Assembly (NCBI GenBank): GCA_037179385.1
Contig: CM074188.1
Coordinates: 25,685,318 to 25,749,317 of the forward strand
Source of the DNA: Holothuria scabra
Taxonomy: Eukaryota > Echinodermata > Holothuroidea > Aspidochirotida > Holothuriidae
Length of the DNA stretch: 64,000 nucleotides
Reading direction: 5' to 3'
The number at the start of each line of letters is the position of its first letter. The stretch's first letter is position 1. Made by a program: the position numbers and the translations under genes. Positions 8,974 through 23,200 of this stretch are shown here, one piece after another. Under the pieces are notes generated by a model that was given only the letters and a program-made list of their open reading frames with translations, had not been told where the DNA came from and did not search any database.

Positions 8974-11613
8974 ATATATTGAAGGAAGAAAAAAGCTAAC
9001 AGTGCCAGGTGTTTTGTGTTACTGAAAGTGTGAAATATATGTCACAAAACAAAGGGGAGTTTCGAAATTGGGGTGATGCACACTGTTTAACACGAAAGTT
9101 CCTAACTAGCCGATAACCCCAATCCAAATTAATCCGGAGCCAGAACAAAGAAGACAATCGATACAATACAATGGCAACAGCCAATCAATAAACACCTTAT
9201 TAAATCATGTGCATCTACTCTTGTGTAAATTCTTGCAAGTAATGAAAGCTACCAAGGTACAAAGAGTTTTCGACGAAAAGTGAATCGGCACTGTGGCCTC
9301 GGACAGAAGTCTAACTTACGTAGCAGACCTAATGATATATTTCATGTTCAGTCAAGGTAGTTTTGGAAGCTGTGGAGCTTAAAACAGGGCCCGTTCCGCG
9401 AGGTACCAGGAGTCGGGACTCTGACGGAAGTACAACAGGAACAACTGTAGTCTAATTAATAACAAGCTTCTTGAAAAAGTCATGTCGACTGTGCTTGCGC
9501 ACATCTGAAATAAATATACACATATCAGATGGACAACATCTGCAGTGGCTAAACCAGATCTGACCGTCCGGGGGGAGGGCAATAGCATAGAGGTTTCCCG
9601 ATTTTGTACTAGTTGGGCTTTGTTAGTTTGTGGGTGTTTTAAGGCCTTAAGGGAAGTGTTGACGGGGGGGGGGGGACAATTTTTGACCATGCAACTCAGC
9701 CTACCCCATTGACCAAATGGTACGTTTTTATGTTATTTTTTTGCCTTTTCTACGAGCTAGAACAATTTTTTTAAATAAATCTGATTTTTTTCATAAGTGT
9801 GAACACCATTGTAAGAGGTACGTACCGAAAATTTGGATTATTACACATTTGTAAATATGGAGCTTGTTTTGCAGGAAATAGATTAGATTTATGGTTTCCT
9901 GTAAGGAAATTTGCATATTTGGGGGACTATCGAAGACTCTGTGTTTTCTATCAGCATATAGGCCTATCTGAGATAGCATGTCGACTGAAGATCGTGTTAT
10001 CTTAGGAGTGCGGATTAACACTTCTGATCTGTCTGGGCGACATTGAAAAACTCTCGAAACTTTGTTGCCTTTTTAGACAAAAATGAAAGCTTATATTGCA
10101 AAAAGTTTAGGGAAACGGCACTGTAGCGGCTAGGACAAATTATTCACTGACTGCTTTATGAGTGATTACTTACAGCTTTAAGGATTGCAAAAAAATTTGC
10201 CTTTTGAAAACTAATAATTTCAAAAATGGAACTTCTATTAGGCAGAATTCGGAATTTTTGAAGGAAAAACTTTGGAAAACCGCACTGTATTTGACTGGTG
10301 TCCCAAATGGTAAATTTTCGAATTTTTCACTTTTCTAAGCAAGACCGCAATCGCTCCGTCCTCCTGTAGCTCCACCACTGCTCTCCAACATTGAACATTG
10401 GTAAAATTTTGACACTTCAATGACTAAAGAATCCATTTACAGAGCCTACACAACTGACAGGGTTGAAAGGTACCTGATGACAGGTGTGTATGAGAGCATT
10501 TGAGTACGGCAGGCCAATGGTTCCTCTGCCTAGAATATGAAGTCTTGCTAGAGAGACTATCTTCAGTTGGCGCGCGGAGCGGACAGAAAATTTTGAAAAT
10601 ATTGGATCCCTCAAACAGCAAGAAATAGCATGTCTCGGGATTGTAAGTAGTAGTTTTCCTATTTTTCTTGCAAATGTGATCACGACTGTAGTAGGGGTGT
10701 ATTCTGGCGCGCAAAGCGCGCGGAAATTTCTGCTCTTTTGAAACAATAATTTGTTGATATGGAGCTTGTATTGCAGAAAACTTTAAGTTTAAAGAGTTGG
10801 GAGATTACTGAAGAATCTGCACTTCTTTCGAATATTGGTAGCAAATCTGAGAATAATTGCTTTTCTAAAGTCCTACCGACTGCCTGGCAAAGAGCAAGAT
10901 AGGGAATTCTTTCCTCCAATAAAGTGGACCTCAGATATTATTTTGTTAACTTTAGGCGACGAAATGAGCGTTCATATATTTTTTGTAAATGACTGTTCAT
11001 TTATTGACCAAAACAGTGTTCCATGAACGCAGATCAAATTGATTTGATGATATAGTTGGCCCACTTTCTTTTCTCATTTTTTCAAGATTTGTCCAACAGA
11101 GGACTAAAACACTTGAAGACCCGACAAAGGCTATGAGTCTCTAGAAACATGAGGAAGGAAAAATAACATTTCCGCTGATTTTGTAAAAGGAGAAAATCTG
11201 AAATATTTGGTTAGTTTATTAAAAAAAAAACCTGCCCCTTCAGTGAATAAATTAAGCATATTGTGGTGAGTTTGTGGATTCTTGTTATTAGGCCTACATA
11301 TGCTAACCTGGGGAATAAAGCCTCCAAGGAGAAATGGGAAAATTTCACCGGGTTTGGGACAGGAGGAGAAAAAAATCCCCCGTTCTTCCTCACAGCTCCC
11401 CCCCTGCGAATAGTTCGTGTACTGAATGCGGTTTCTGTTAACTCTCGATGCATCCCACAACTGCTTGCTACGATCGCAATTGCTGGAATTTTTCTTGAAA
11501 GTATAACGTTGTGAAATTAACACTTTTTTGTAGATCGTTGTAAAACAAGCTTAAAGGGATTACTTAAAGCAGTAGTAAGGAGAGAAGAGACAAATAACAA
11601 TGGATTGGAAACC
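8974..11613. other. Non-coding flank, no gene seen
   Basis: AT-rich DNA next to the 5' LTR. A 12-base G run lies at 9664-9675. Weakly similar stretches around 9855, 10100, 10255 and 10757 (for example ATATGGAGCTTGT then TTGCAGGAAA) suggest a very old tandem or dispersed repeat. GCGC-rich patches near 10572 and 10710 look alike. I recognise no coding exon. Confidence 0.6.
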
Positions 11614-11675
11614 AAAAAAAAAAAAAAAAGGTAAAAACTTTGAACAAGATACCGAGAGAGAGAGAGAGAGAGAGA
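11614..11675. repeat. Poly(A) run and (GA)n microsatellite
   Basis: A 16-base A run (11614-11629) is followed by about eleven GA units (11654-11675). Confidence 0.9.
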
Positions 11676-11865
11676 TAGAGGCAGTAGGAGGAAAACAAAA
11701 CTCAACTTGATGGTTCTGGAAAACACACATTTATTAACCGAACGACCGATTGGTTGGCTGGTTGATCAATGAAACACCACGTTTCTCCAGGGTCTACCGA
11801 TTTCCCCCAACCTTTGTATACTATTTCCTACTTTCTGTCACTTAGATAAAATCAGCCTGTGAGAT

Positions 11866-12107
11866 CAACAACAACATCAAGAACAAAAACAACAACCACA
11901 CCAACAGCAACAACAATAACAGCGACACGAAAAACAGCATAACAACAACATTAACACAACAACAGCGGCAGCGACGGCACCAACGAGAACAACAACATTC
12001 AGAACACAACAACAGCGGCAACAATAAAACCAACACAAGCAGCAACAAAAACAACAACAACAAGAACACAACAACAGTAACATCTAATAACGACAACTAC
12101 AAAAACG
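11866..12107. repeat. Imperfect (CAA)n trinucleotide tract
   Basis: About 240 bp built of CAA/AAC units with point changes (ACA, GCG, AAT interruptions). The opposite strand reads as leucine- and cysteine-rich frames of up to 84 codons, which are artefacts of the repeat. Confidence 0.85.
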
Positions 12108-12922
12108 ACAAAAAGCAGGCTGGGTTCATTGAGGTTTTAGTTCATACTGAAATTGCACGAAAGCAGCGGTCGTGCCCTTACACGGTACCTTTAACATATT
12201 TCTACCTCTGTAATGTATTAGGCCCCTGACGTCACATCTTAGTTTGCCTTTCTTCGGATTGGACAACTTTTTTAGACCTGGGCACCAGCAACATTAAAGG
12301 AATAATGAGAAAGAAGCTTTGAAGATTGCCGTCTACAGATGGTAACGTCGTTATAAAATTCTTCAATGGGTTGCAGCTGATATTAATTGAAATTCCTGTG
12401 ACATAATTACTTAATTATCTCTGAAGAGGAGAAACATTACTTATAGGTATAAAATATACAAGGCAATAGATCATAGTGCAATCAAATGCGGCAGCCCCAC
12501 CATAGAAAATAATGTCAACAACGATGTACTATACAGCTTGACATGTTGACTACTTTGGAGGTGCGTGCCGCTTTAAATGTCTAAGATTTGATTTCTTTTG
12601 GGAATAATATCTTGGATGAGGCGGTTTTCAAAAAAGATTAACTGACTAGACGAGGTTTACTTTTAATGTTGTTTTTTTCATAAGGACGACCAAAGTACAA
12701 AGAAAGGGGAAATTTGACCGAAAAGACGATTAACAACTACAATTCAATTTGTGAATATTTTAGAGATATTGTGACTTATTTAACTTATAACGCATAGATT
12801 AAGGTTTAGGGCGCGGTTTTTGGTTTTGTCGATTTAGCTATTGCTTATTTAGACTGCTGGAGACAAGAATCGAGTCTTTTAAAGTAGATCGTAGACGGGA
12901 AGACATCGGTATTAGTTCCTCC
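12108..12922. other. Non-coding stretch
   Basis: No gene seen. A TGACGTCA palindrome at 12227-12234 lies in a context (GGCCCCTGACGTCAC) close to that at 36371, so a MITE fragment may be present. Confidence 0.5.
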
Positions 12923-13144
12923 TGTAGACCTTATGCATATGATGTCATAGGGCAAAAAGTACGCCCTTCTTTGGGTCAAAACAAACCGACACAGACAAAT
13001 GCAGACAGCTGATTTGTCAACTAGTCGAATACGCGCTTCGTCTGCTACACGTTCAGGGCAAATTCTTTTGTGTGCAGTCACGTGTTCCATTGTTTTGCCC
13101 CGAAGGATGACGTCAGTGTGTCGTCCATGAACGAAGGCTATAGA
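12923..13144 (+). repeat. Dispersed repeat R1, copy 1
   Basis: About 220 bp matching 46939-47148 along its length at roughly 80% by eye: the shared run starts TAGACCTTATGCAT and ends GGATGACGTCAGT. The ends are weak inverted repeats (TGTAGACC on the left, GGCTATAG on the right), so a MITE is likely. TGACGTCA lies at 13108-13115. Confidence 0.75.
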
Positions 13145-13316
13145 AGGTGCGTTCAACTTAGCGGCTCGAACCAGCTCAACTGGCTCAGCCAGCGTTTGAT
13201 CTTTCGGAAAAGTGATCTTAACGTCATCAAAACGTCACAGCTTGAGCCGGCCAAAACGACCAGCCCTCCGAGATGGTCTAGTTGGTCTGTGTGACGTAAT
13301 CTACGTCACATGTCGA
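13145..13316. other. Short stretch between two MITE-like repeats
   Basis: GC-richer DNA with ACGTCA-like motifs (near 13220, 13232 and 13290). Possibly a fragment of another element; no gene seen. Confidence 0.4.
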
Positions 13317-13500
13317 ATGGAGGCTTTTCAATTACACCACTGATCCTCCTTAAGCAAAGAACACATGACTTTGTTCTGAATGTGGTACATATTGTTCACT
13401 AACTTCGCTGTGGTATAAGCTGTGGGTACACCTTCATGGAACAAGCGTGTCGATCGAGTGTAATCTACTACGTAGTTACATGTACTTTTACATGCCCACC
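13317..13500 (+). repeat. MITE fragment related to the 18440 copy
   Basis: It opens with TGGAGGCTTTTCAATTAC, like the left end of 18440-18660, and shares TACTACGTAG followed by TACATGTACT with that copy's interior. A convincing right end is absent, so this copy is probably truncated. Confidence 0.55.
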
Positions 13501-16500
13501 AAAAAGCATTGTGAAAAGCTTCTGAAGTATCTTGTAGAGCCTATATTAAAGGACCGTAAAACTCCGTCTAACCTTACCTATATAAAGGATGGGGATTCCA
13601 AGTACGCTCGAGGTGAGAACACATGACTTTGTAGTGTACAGATAAAGAGCATCGTCGGTATTTGAAGAAATCTGAATTAGCAACCTGTATTGGCCTTCAT
13701 CCAATTGCAATCTATGATTTCTTTTATCGCATAGGGCAAAAGTAGTCGCTCCAGGCTTATCTCAAATCTACAACAGCTAAGTCTTATACAAATTTATTCC
13801 TTTTTCTTCTTCCAAGTATCTTCGATGATATTTCAGGACAAAAATATTTTGTAATTGATAGAAAAAACTAACCATTGTCACATGATCCACAAGATCCAAC
13901 ATTCATAAAATAGAATAGTCTACCATATACTCTAATGTAAATTTGGGTCACTGCATTTTTTTCTTTAAAACCCACCAAACTTAAAGGGAAAGATTGTAGG
14001 AGCAATATACCCCAAATTGGAGTAGTGTCCCTCACTACCCTGTGTTATAAGTGGCTCTGCCAAGGTCATGTGACCACATTTTTACTCCTAAAATTTGAAA
14101 TTTACTGGGAGTCACTGCTTGTATAGCCTTGAATAATGCAATGTTGAAGCCCTAAAGTATTATAAAAGATGCTTCGAAGATAAGATAGAAGAAACTGAAG
14201 TGTGAGATTTAGCTGTATTTCAAAATAAGTTTTGAACGTCTGTTCTTGCCCTTTAAGGAAAAATCTTTCTCTCAAAACCTTTTCGAATAAAAAAAAATAT
14301 GTATACCATTTATCTTAACTAAAGACGATCGCTGTTTGTATTCTGCTTGTAACCTAGTCACTGGCAATATGACAACCAATCGATACTTCATTGTACACAA
14401 TATCGACAGAAATGCCAAAGTTTAACCCACTGGTTTTCAGCTTATCTTTTTTTCTCTCTCTCGTTTTCTTTGGTTTAATGACCGTAAGGGTATTTATGGT
14501 CTGTCAACAAATCGTTCAAAACTTTCACCCCAACTGAGACATGCAATCAGCAAACCACTTTCTTGTGATATTATCTACGTTAGAAAGCATTTTATTGACA
14601 AGTAATTGCGCATTCGTACTGGTTTCATCAATAAAAGTTAAGTTCGTTACGCAGGCTTTTCGATAACGTGTATACAGAGGAAGTGAATATCGAACGACCT
14701 CTCTGTCTCTCTTAATAATATATCATTCTTTTATTGTGCGCAATAAATATATATTATTATGAAGAAACTACACCAGCTCAGCAGGCCATAAGTGGTTTGC
14801 TTTGTCATCCCTCGAGTGCTTGATGAAGCATTTGCGGCACTTCTATTGGAACTCCCACAAGACAGTTAGTTATGGGTACATCCACACAGGTGACGGTTTT
14901 CACTGGTCATCTACGTAACTGCACGTGTAATATGCAATCGATAACTGTCAGCTGTCGAAACTTTGGTTCGCTTTGCAGGAAAACTGCATTGTGTGATGAA
15001 AAGAACGGTCATAAGTATTCTTAGGGTCGAAATATACGACCCGTCGTAACTGGAGTGACAATAGGCCATTTAGAGGCAGTTTGTTTCGCAGACGTGATAA
15101 ATTAAACTCGGACATTCGGTGACCAATCTTGTTTGGTATTCAAGGCGCGTGTAAACAAACCGTTTGAATGGAACTTAAACTCGGCTTCGTTATGCCATAA
15201 TAATAAGTGAATGCGGACTCTTTGAAACTCATATATACACCCCGGGACGGGAAAAAGGAGAAAATTTTACATTGATGAGGCTATCTAAATTCTAAAAGAA
15301 TGTTGAAAGATCAGCCGACTGTTGCTTTCACGAATATTGATATTACAGTATGGTGCTCGTTTTACAATTAATTCCTTTGTGCCAAAACTCCCCCTTTCCC
15401 CAGAATGTAAGACACTATTTGATGGCTTAAAAATTGAAAAAATTGAAATTTACATGTAACTTATATACTCACTGGTTCAATCGAAAAGAATACCTCAAAA
15501 TATTTTCAGTTGTGTTGGAACATAGACTCAATTCTTAGTCTTTTTGAGGAACAATATTGATGCTTTGATGGACGTAGCTCTTTTTATTTTGAAGAGATAA
15601 GTGCCACAATTTTGAATCCCAAAGAAGTTATCCCTAATTATATTTTCTAATAATATTGTTTTTGCAATTAAGGTTTTAAATATGAAGTGCGTTTGTCTGT
15701 CCGTCATTCAAAGGCAAATTACAGTCACCCCGATTGGGATAAGTGTTGTAGATTTTAATATTTTATGAATGGCTCTAGACAATCACGTGACAAGATTTTT
15801 GTCCCTCAATTGTGACAATTGCGAAGAGTCACTGGTAAAGTGCAAATGAAGGATACTTGAAAGGTAAATAGCAGCAAAGTTGTAAGATTAAGCTTTTGTT
15901 TTGTAACAAATCACTAGGGTGATTGCTTCGGCTCTGAGATAAAAGGCAGATCCACCCGTATCTCCTGATCAATAAATTGTAGCGTTAGAACCTTGTTTAA
16001 AAACGATTAAGCGCACCTGATCTGAAAACGTCATTCAGTTAGAATTTCCCTGTACACACATCAAGCGACCGTCAATAAGATAGTTTACATACAAAGAAGA
16101 GAGGACCAAATAGCAGTGGGTCTTCACCCTGCCAGTACAATTTTTGTCTGCATGGTAGAGATTGAAATGGAGTCTTTAAATTGTTAATTTATTGAAGTCG
16201 TTTTGAAAGGATATTAGCTGATGTAAGAAAGCAGTTACGATCAACAAACGCGAAGTATTTATAGGTTAACCATTAACAATTTATAGCGTCTTGATCGACC
16301 TGCTTAACTATCTTGCAGAAGACCAGTGAAGTAGTAGATAGGCGTTGAGGTTCTTTAATGAATTGATTGGGTTGTCAGCTACGTAGATAAGACGATGGCG
16401 TGACAAAACAGTTCAAATTTACAGACCAGCTGAGTCTGAATAATTATTGCAACCGATGCAATAACGTTAAGAGGAAACAGAAAGATTAGTTTTAAGGTGT

Positions 16501-17174
16501 TTGGATCAATATAGGTCAATTGTCAATATCTGGAAGAATACAGGAAAACAAAACTAATCAGTTATTTTGATGTATAACACAAATAGTATCATTTATGTGT
16601 TACTGTTTCCACAAAGAACCCTTTAAAAACACAGGATTGCGGGATTGGGTTTCTGTTCTTGCTGTTCCGGTGGTTGCCTTTTTTTATCCCAAAAAATTAA
16701 AAAAAGACACACACCATCACTCTATCCACAATTCTTCGTAATAGGTATTTGAAGAAAAAGAAAACACCTATGGCACAGTAATCTAGAATAATTAAACTCA
16801 AATGTGCAAATTAGATACATATCAGTGAGTTTTTAATTTCACGATGTCAGAGATAAAAACTCGTCCTTCAAGAAAATTAATGCCAACAAATTTGAACACA
16901 ACGTATTAACATAAACCTAGGAAAGCGGTTAATTCTAAGAAAAGAATGTGGGTGAAACCTGATGCTAGAATTGATGAACAGCTTCACGTCGTGTCCCAAA
17001 CCAACTTAGAATTAACATCATTTTTCTTGTCTTGAAAAGGACAGTTTATATGGATCTGGGTATACAGACTGCTGTCAGGTGATAAACTGATATACACACC
17101 CGATTTTAGCACAACTCTGGATTGAACGTCAAACCTCCGTAATGCTTAGATTAAATTCTTTATATTTCACCAAC
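13501..17174. other. Non-coding, no gene or clear repeat
   Basis: About 3.7 kb of AT-rich sequence. No open frame of useful length, tRNA, or clean terminal inverted repeat was found by eye. Confidence 0.55.
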
Positions 17175-17417
17175 TCCATGGTCAAATGGTTAAAGCATCC
17201 GACCTGCAGCCCAGAGGTCTGACGTTAGTCTCCTGGCCCGATCATGAAGATTTTCTAAATGGAACCTACTGCTTGCACTTGGTGCCGTGCTTGAGCTCAG
17301 CATAAGCAAGGGAGTAGGGAAAACAAGCCAGTCAGTCACAACTAGTCAAAATGATGTATCCGACCAGATTTAACTCTAGAAGTTAGAAACTGAGTGTGAA
17401 ACCTCATCTAACTTCAT
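17175..17417 (+). mobile_element. tRNA-derived SINE, copy 1
   Basis: The head GGTCAAATGGTTAAAGCATC resembles a tRNA A box region, and a degraded B box follows near 17217. The body has TGGAACCTACTGC, GCTCAGCATAAGCAA, GTAGGGAAAACAAGCC and CAGTCACAACT, shared with copies at 25910, 27623, 43266, 43741 and 48355. The 3' end is AAACCTCATCTAAC. Such elements are copied by RNA polymerase III and mobilised by a LINE. Confidence 0.85.
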
Positions 17418-18439
17418 ACAAAGAATTCATTACGTTTCAACTGACCCCTAACCAGGGTTTGAGGCTGAGTTCGCAAACCAGGCTAAGGGCGCCAGGAAGA
17501 TATGCTCTTGCACATGGGTCTGGCTGTGTCCGCAAAGCGGAGCAGGGGGCTAATACAAGAAAAGTTAGCTGTTTTGGGTACAAGCCCTAGTTTCTTTTCA
17601 GCAGATTTCTGATCAATAAACATCCAGTTACTAGTTGTGATAATGGTATATCTTAGGCTTGCAGAGTAAACGTTTTGTAACATGTTAGCAGCAACAGGAA
17701 AGACGAAAACCCCACATTTACGATATAAAAGGCTAGTATGAGTCATTATAAAGGAAATAATGTTTTCCGGTACGCAATTCCAGTTTAAAACAGGGACAAA
17801 AGGGAAGGGGGTGCTACTGCCCCCCCTCTGAGTAACGATTTTTTCCTGTTTCTTTTTTAACATTTTGTTTTATTGAAACGGGCAAAAATCTACTGATAAT
17901 ATGAAATATGTTAATGATGGACTTGGAAAAACATTACACCAGATTGCACTAAAGGCCGTCAGTCGTTCAAAATTTTTTCAAAGCGGCGGAGATATCACCT
18001 TCCTTTGGTCTCTTCCCATATCAGCCACCAAAGTATGCCCCCATGCCAATTCCTGGTTTGGTCGTTGATCTAAAACGTAGCCACGCATGACAGGCTAAAA
18101 TAGTGATGTACCAGTTTGAATGTTGGAAGGTTGTTAGCTAAGTTTAAAGGGATAAAGCGCTTAATATAGAATAAACACCTTTTCTTCCAGTTCCTCCTCT
18201 TTCGCTTTCGAACTGATTGTTTACCAGACTATAGAATCATTGAAGAGGTGTCTCAGATTAAAACAAATGTGAAGTTAGTGTAAATTTCTGTTGAATGAAA
18301 GCTTCTGGTTTTTTTTATCGGGTAAAAAATTGTGGCACTCAGATACATTAGTCTCTACTAGACAAGTGGTTTACCAAACTTCTGGGCTCCGAGTTTCCCT
18401 CCTTTGTAACGATCTTTCCTGTGTACCATTTCTCCCACA
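17418..18439. other. Non-coding, no gene seen
   Basis: AT-rich. It has a C-rich patch near 17817 and nothing else that I can name. Confidence 0.5.
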
Positions 18440-18660
18440 ATAGAGGCTTTGCAATTACGTCACAGAACGGCCATGCTGGAGGACATTCATGCCAAATACA
18501 CGTGGCTTTGTGCCGAACGCACTGCACAGAGTGCATTGTGGTATGCACGGCGTGTACACATTCAACGAGCAAGCGCTCCCAGTATGGTTTACTACGTAGT
18601 AACATGTACTCCAACATGGCCGCCGGATAGTATTATGACGTCATGTGAAAAGCCTCTATA
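18440..18660. mobile_element. MITE, TATAGAGGC family
   Basis: Left end ATAGAGGCTTTGCAATTACG; right end ATTATGACGTCATGTG followed by AAAGCCTCTATA. These are imperfect inverted repeats of about 25 bp over a 221-bp element. A TA duplication is possible. TGACGTCA sits at 18636-18643. Short open frames through it are not genes. Confidence 0.75.
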
Positions 18661-20079
18661 GGAGAAGGAAGAACGTTGGTGGTGAAGATATCGTTCACGA
18701 CTCAATATTATCGAAATTAAATAAATTTGCGTTTCACAACAGGGGTGGGAGTAGGGGTATACTTAGCCATATTTTGCATCTCACTAGTTTAACATGTAAG
18801 AGCCGTCCTCCCTTGATTTACCCTAAAAATGTTTTGCGTGGCCTGCCAACACGATGATAGTTAGTCTTGAATAGGCCCTGTGACAGCACTATTTTTAAAA
18901 ATGTCTGAGAGGCTTCCTAGTTACCTCCTGTGGTGTTCGCCGGTACCCTTTAAGAGTACTCATAGTAGGTTGGGAACGTAGGCACAGCACTGTAACCATT
19001 TATGACTTAAGACTCTGATCTAGGATCATTTTTGTGTTAATTAAAAGTCAATGTACAAATATGGTGCAGAATAAAACTTGTGAAAAATTGAAAGAACAAA
19101 CTCTGATCGCCGGCTGTAGGTCCTCCCGGAGATGTAGCTCTGTCATGGGGCAGGACTCTTTCGAGAGTATTGTTTGGTTTCGATGTTGGCTTTCCGCCAG
19201 ATAGTCGAGGTGATGTAAGAAACAAATATACCACAAAGAGTACGTGGTATGATGTTGACTTGCCACATTTGTGCTAACCGGTCGCAGATTAATCATTCAA
19301 TTACCTGATTACAGAGTTTTATCGAACACACCCATGAAGGGGTTATGTAACTAAAGACAGATTCATATCCATTCGACGGTGTTCGGTCTATATGTCATGA
19401 GCTTTTCAAAATGCACGAGAGGTCAACAACAGCGAGATGTATTTGATCCATTCATCATGAAACAGGAGACTTATTTTATTCGTAGATGCAACTCAAACAA
19501 TAACATCTTTGTAGTCAAAACGGCTAACATTTTAATTAAAAGGGCTATCTAATTAACGGTGTACGCAATACTCGGTTATATGACCTTTAACATTATAATT
19601 GACATTTTAAAAGACAATCGTAAATTCACATTTTTGACTTGGTAATTATCTCGAACGAAAAGAACGACTCGACAAATACTTGTGCAATTAATATCTAATC
19701 TAATTTCGCAGACGAATGCCTGTGGTTTCTTGTTCATTTTAACGTCATGTTCAAGGCCCATTGGTTCTGCTGAAAAATGACCACGGAACACAGCACTGGA
19801 AATAACCGGGCGTTTGATATCAGGATTACATTGCAAGATATATATGCCTGCAAGCAACTCACATAGACATCATACCAGCGAGCACTTTTTATTTTAATTC
19901 GAAAATCGTAAAAGTAATTGTATAGTCGTAAAGATAAATGTGTTTGTATCCTGTACTAATGTAAAATAAATTTAATACGATACTACACCGTCTTTCATCT
20001 ATAAATATAGACCGTGGAAAAAATCTTTCTCAGTTTTTTATTCTTTTTAAACGATGTGGATTATAAGAAGGTAAGTTCA
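18661..20079. other. Non-coding, no gene seen
   Basis: No recognisable gene, repeat boundary or RNA. The small open frames (up to about 93 codons) have no family resemblance. Confidence 0.5.
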
Positions 20080-20259
20080 CACTCTTAAAAAACACTTGAG
20101 TAAAAAGCAGGAAAACTTAAGGGGACCAATTAACGTTTTTGGTCCAATTTAAACTTATAAGAGTCAAATGCAGCCTCATTGGGTCATTATTTGTCTTAAA
20201 TATTTTAGTCGGTTCCCAACTGACATTTGGTCAAAGTGACTCACTAGGTTTTAGAGTGC
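20080..20259. mobile_element. Possible MITE with CACTCT ends
   Basis: CACTCTTAAAAAACACTTGA on the left pairs with TCACTAGGTTTTAGAGTG on the right over 180 bp. The CACTCTAAAA end type recurs at 51041-51569. No clear target-site duplication. Confidence 0.5.
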
Positions 20260-23200
20260 ACCTCATACGATCGAAGTTTAATGTTACAAAATAATTTTTT
20301 ACTTAATTTATGTTTGGTTAATGATCTAAAAGTTAACAGACTCTTCCATGTCCGATTTTTTTAAATATTCATTAGCATGTCACGAAGGGCTTATGCACTC
20401 AATAACGTTAAGTTAACATAGGCCGATGTCGTATCCATACAATTGAAATTACTTGAATGAGAATTTTTTCAGTTTCTTGATTTTTTTTGTTTTGTTTTGA
20501 TGATCTACTGGCCCCAGTTGTAAGCCTTCCATCGACAGATCCAGTTTCAGTTTGGTGGAAGGACTCATTACAGTGAAGTCGAAAAGGGTCCTTTATTTTT
20601 CGTATGCTGGTACAATGTAGACTTCACAAGTTTCACTTAATTCATTTCCTTACATGATACACATTTCTGAGCTATGCATAATTAATGTTAATCTAGGTGA
20701 GCTTTCCTCCTAACCCCCTTTCCGAAAAAAAAAAAAAAAACTTTCGAAGATAACCATTTCGCAGCCAGAGCTAACTTTAACAAAACGTATGCATAAAACG
20801 ACATTGGTTCCCCCATTGAAACACATCCACGTAATTGAACATGGTTTCAAGTCGCAAATGTTGGGGTTATATATCAATTCATTGTAATGTTTTTGAGGCT
20901 CGTTTGTAGGCAACATGTGCAAATTAGAGGATGTGGGCTTAAAAGATTTGTCGGTCTGTATGTCGGCCCCAAGCCAACTTGCCAACAGTGATTGTAGTCA
21001 ATGTGTTCAATGCTACATATTGGAAAACTTGAATTGTGTCCTTTACATCTTCTCACAGCATTTTCAAATTTCTCCGTCCGTCATAAAGCATACCTTCTGT
21101 TCCACACGTTTCGTTTTACGTCTTCATACATCCCGTGGCTTCTAACGTCTTGTTTTTCCATTATAACCTTTCTTGAACCTTATATCCTTACTTAATTATG
21201 ACGTACATGGATGATTGCTGATAAAATCGATGAAACTACAAATTAATGAGTAAAAAGGCAATTTTGACTCACTGAATAACAGTTTCTTTTGGAATCTTTA
21301 AAGTTTCCATTAATTTACATACTTGACATAAACTTTAGGCTCAAATGACACCCACCTCGGAGTCATCAGTTAGGTCAAATGATGGAGAGAGTAAAATCAA
21401 TGGAACGCAAAGAAACACATCAAACGATAGACGCCTGCAGTAAATGAGAAACTTGAAGTAGCGTGCATTATTATTGATTGGCGCATATTTACAAAAAAAG
21501 TAAATTGCTAAGAGACAAAGAGAATTAGGCTGGTAAAGGGCTTAAATGACCGGGTGGTACAAATAGGAACCATCAGATGCCTAAGGAATTAGATTTTTGT
21601 CCTAGCTGGCAAATAAGGTATTTTTCCCAAAATTGGTACACCTATTACCAGAAAATGGCTTAATTGAGTACTTGTCTTGGACGTGGGGAGTATACCAATT
21701 TCCTTCACTTGAAACCATCCACTTTGCCTAATATATTTGGTACTAGTATGCCGCATGAAAGCACGGTCACGTGTTTAACCTTCTCATTTCACATATATTG
21801 AGAATAACTTAGTAAGTCTCAAATAATTGTTAGGAATAATACATTTTGCTCAAAATCTGTTAACGATTCACCAGTTTAACAACGCTTGAGTTACAAAGTT
21901 ACATCATGTAAAACATCCAGTTTAATTGACAGCCTAGAAAACCTAAACAGTTGTTTTAAAGTCGTTCATTCTTTGCTTAAACGTTCGCGCAATCACAAAT
22001 AAGTAGATATATGTACAATTCTCCTTCTTACCTGAGTGTAATCCCAAGTTTCCTCCTCTTCCTAGCTAAAACAAAAACTGAAACCTCGATATGAATGAAC
22101 CAGGTGGTTATTCTCCTAATTCAACTTAAGTAAAATGTTCTAGGATTTTGAAATTTCTATATAAGCAATGCATGAGATTTAGTTATCGCCATGACAGCGG
22201 GCAAGCAACCGTCATTCTTATCGTGGGGGTGTTGATACTTTTACCACAGTCGGGTTTTTATTTTTCAATCCGGGTTATATGGCAGTATTTCCCAACAACC
22301 TGTGTGTTTCTAAGGCTTTCAAAACAGGTTGGTGGTAGGGGAATAACAGACTCAGTATAGTTTTCAGATTGGGAAATTTAATTAAACAAAGGGTTCAAAG
22401 TATCCCGAGAAATATTATAAAATTAGATATTTTAATGTTTCAGTCCCTCTACCTTAAAAAAAAAACCTAAGACGATACCGATTTCTAGATATCAAACGTG
22501 ACAAAGCTCCATAAACCTTGAGTTCAACAACCGCACTCGGTATCTAAGCGCCCACACTGTAGTTAGCAACAAATGACGTCGAGAAGGGCGACTGACTCCA
22601 ATATCGAATTTTTGTACGGCTGAATGCATTGTTTTCAATTTGTCGCTGACATGGTTGACTTGTTTCGTGGTCCGTCATGTGCATATATACGTAAATTGGC
22701 TTGACTGAGATCAGCATGAAATGACTTTTGGCTGTAAACCTTGGTGTATTTTAAGGCAAAAAGCCAGTCACCCATGATTAGTATTTGTAAATTGGATCCA
22801 CATAGTAACTTGTCAAATCAATTTATAATGTTGTGATAAGTGTATAACATAAGGACTGTAAGTTTTGATGTAACCTTTTAACACCAGCTGCAAAATTCTG
22901 TCTCCTTTTTACACACATCGGGGCACCGAAAATTGCTATCCTATTTAGCCTGCTTTTCTAAGAATATCTCTACTTTTAAATTGGTGTGCATATTTTCAAG
23001 ACTAAATCTATAGTAATATCACGGACTTATATACATGGGAAGAGCATGTTACGTGAACGTATAAATCGTCTGATTTTATAAAGACTTAGTTATGTTTTAA
23101 ACAAAAAGTTAAACGTGAATGGAAAGCAATATCATATTCCTGCAGCAGTGCAATAGGTGAAGTGACTTTGACCGTGCCTTGCCATATTTAAAAAATATTT

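Noticed and set aside
11842..12096. Minus-strand leucine/cysteine/valine-rich frames up to 84 codons
   Set aside because: Translation of the (CAA)n tract, not a membrane protein.
18348..18661. Open frames of 69-89 codons on both strands
   Set aside because: They lie in a MITE with clear inverted ends; no family match.
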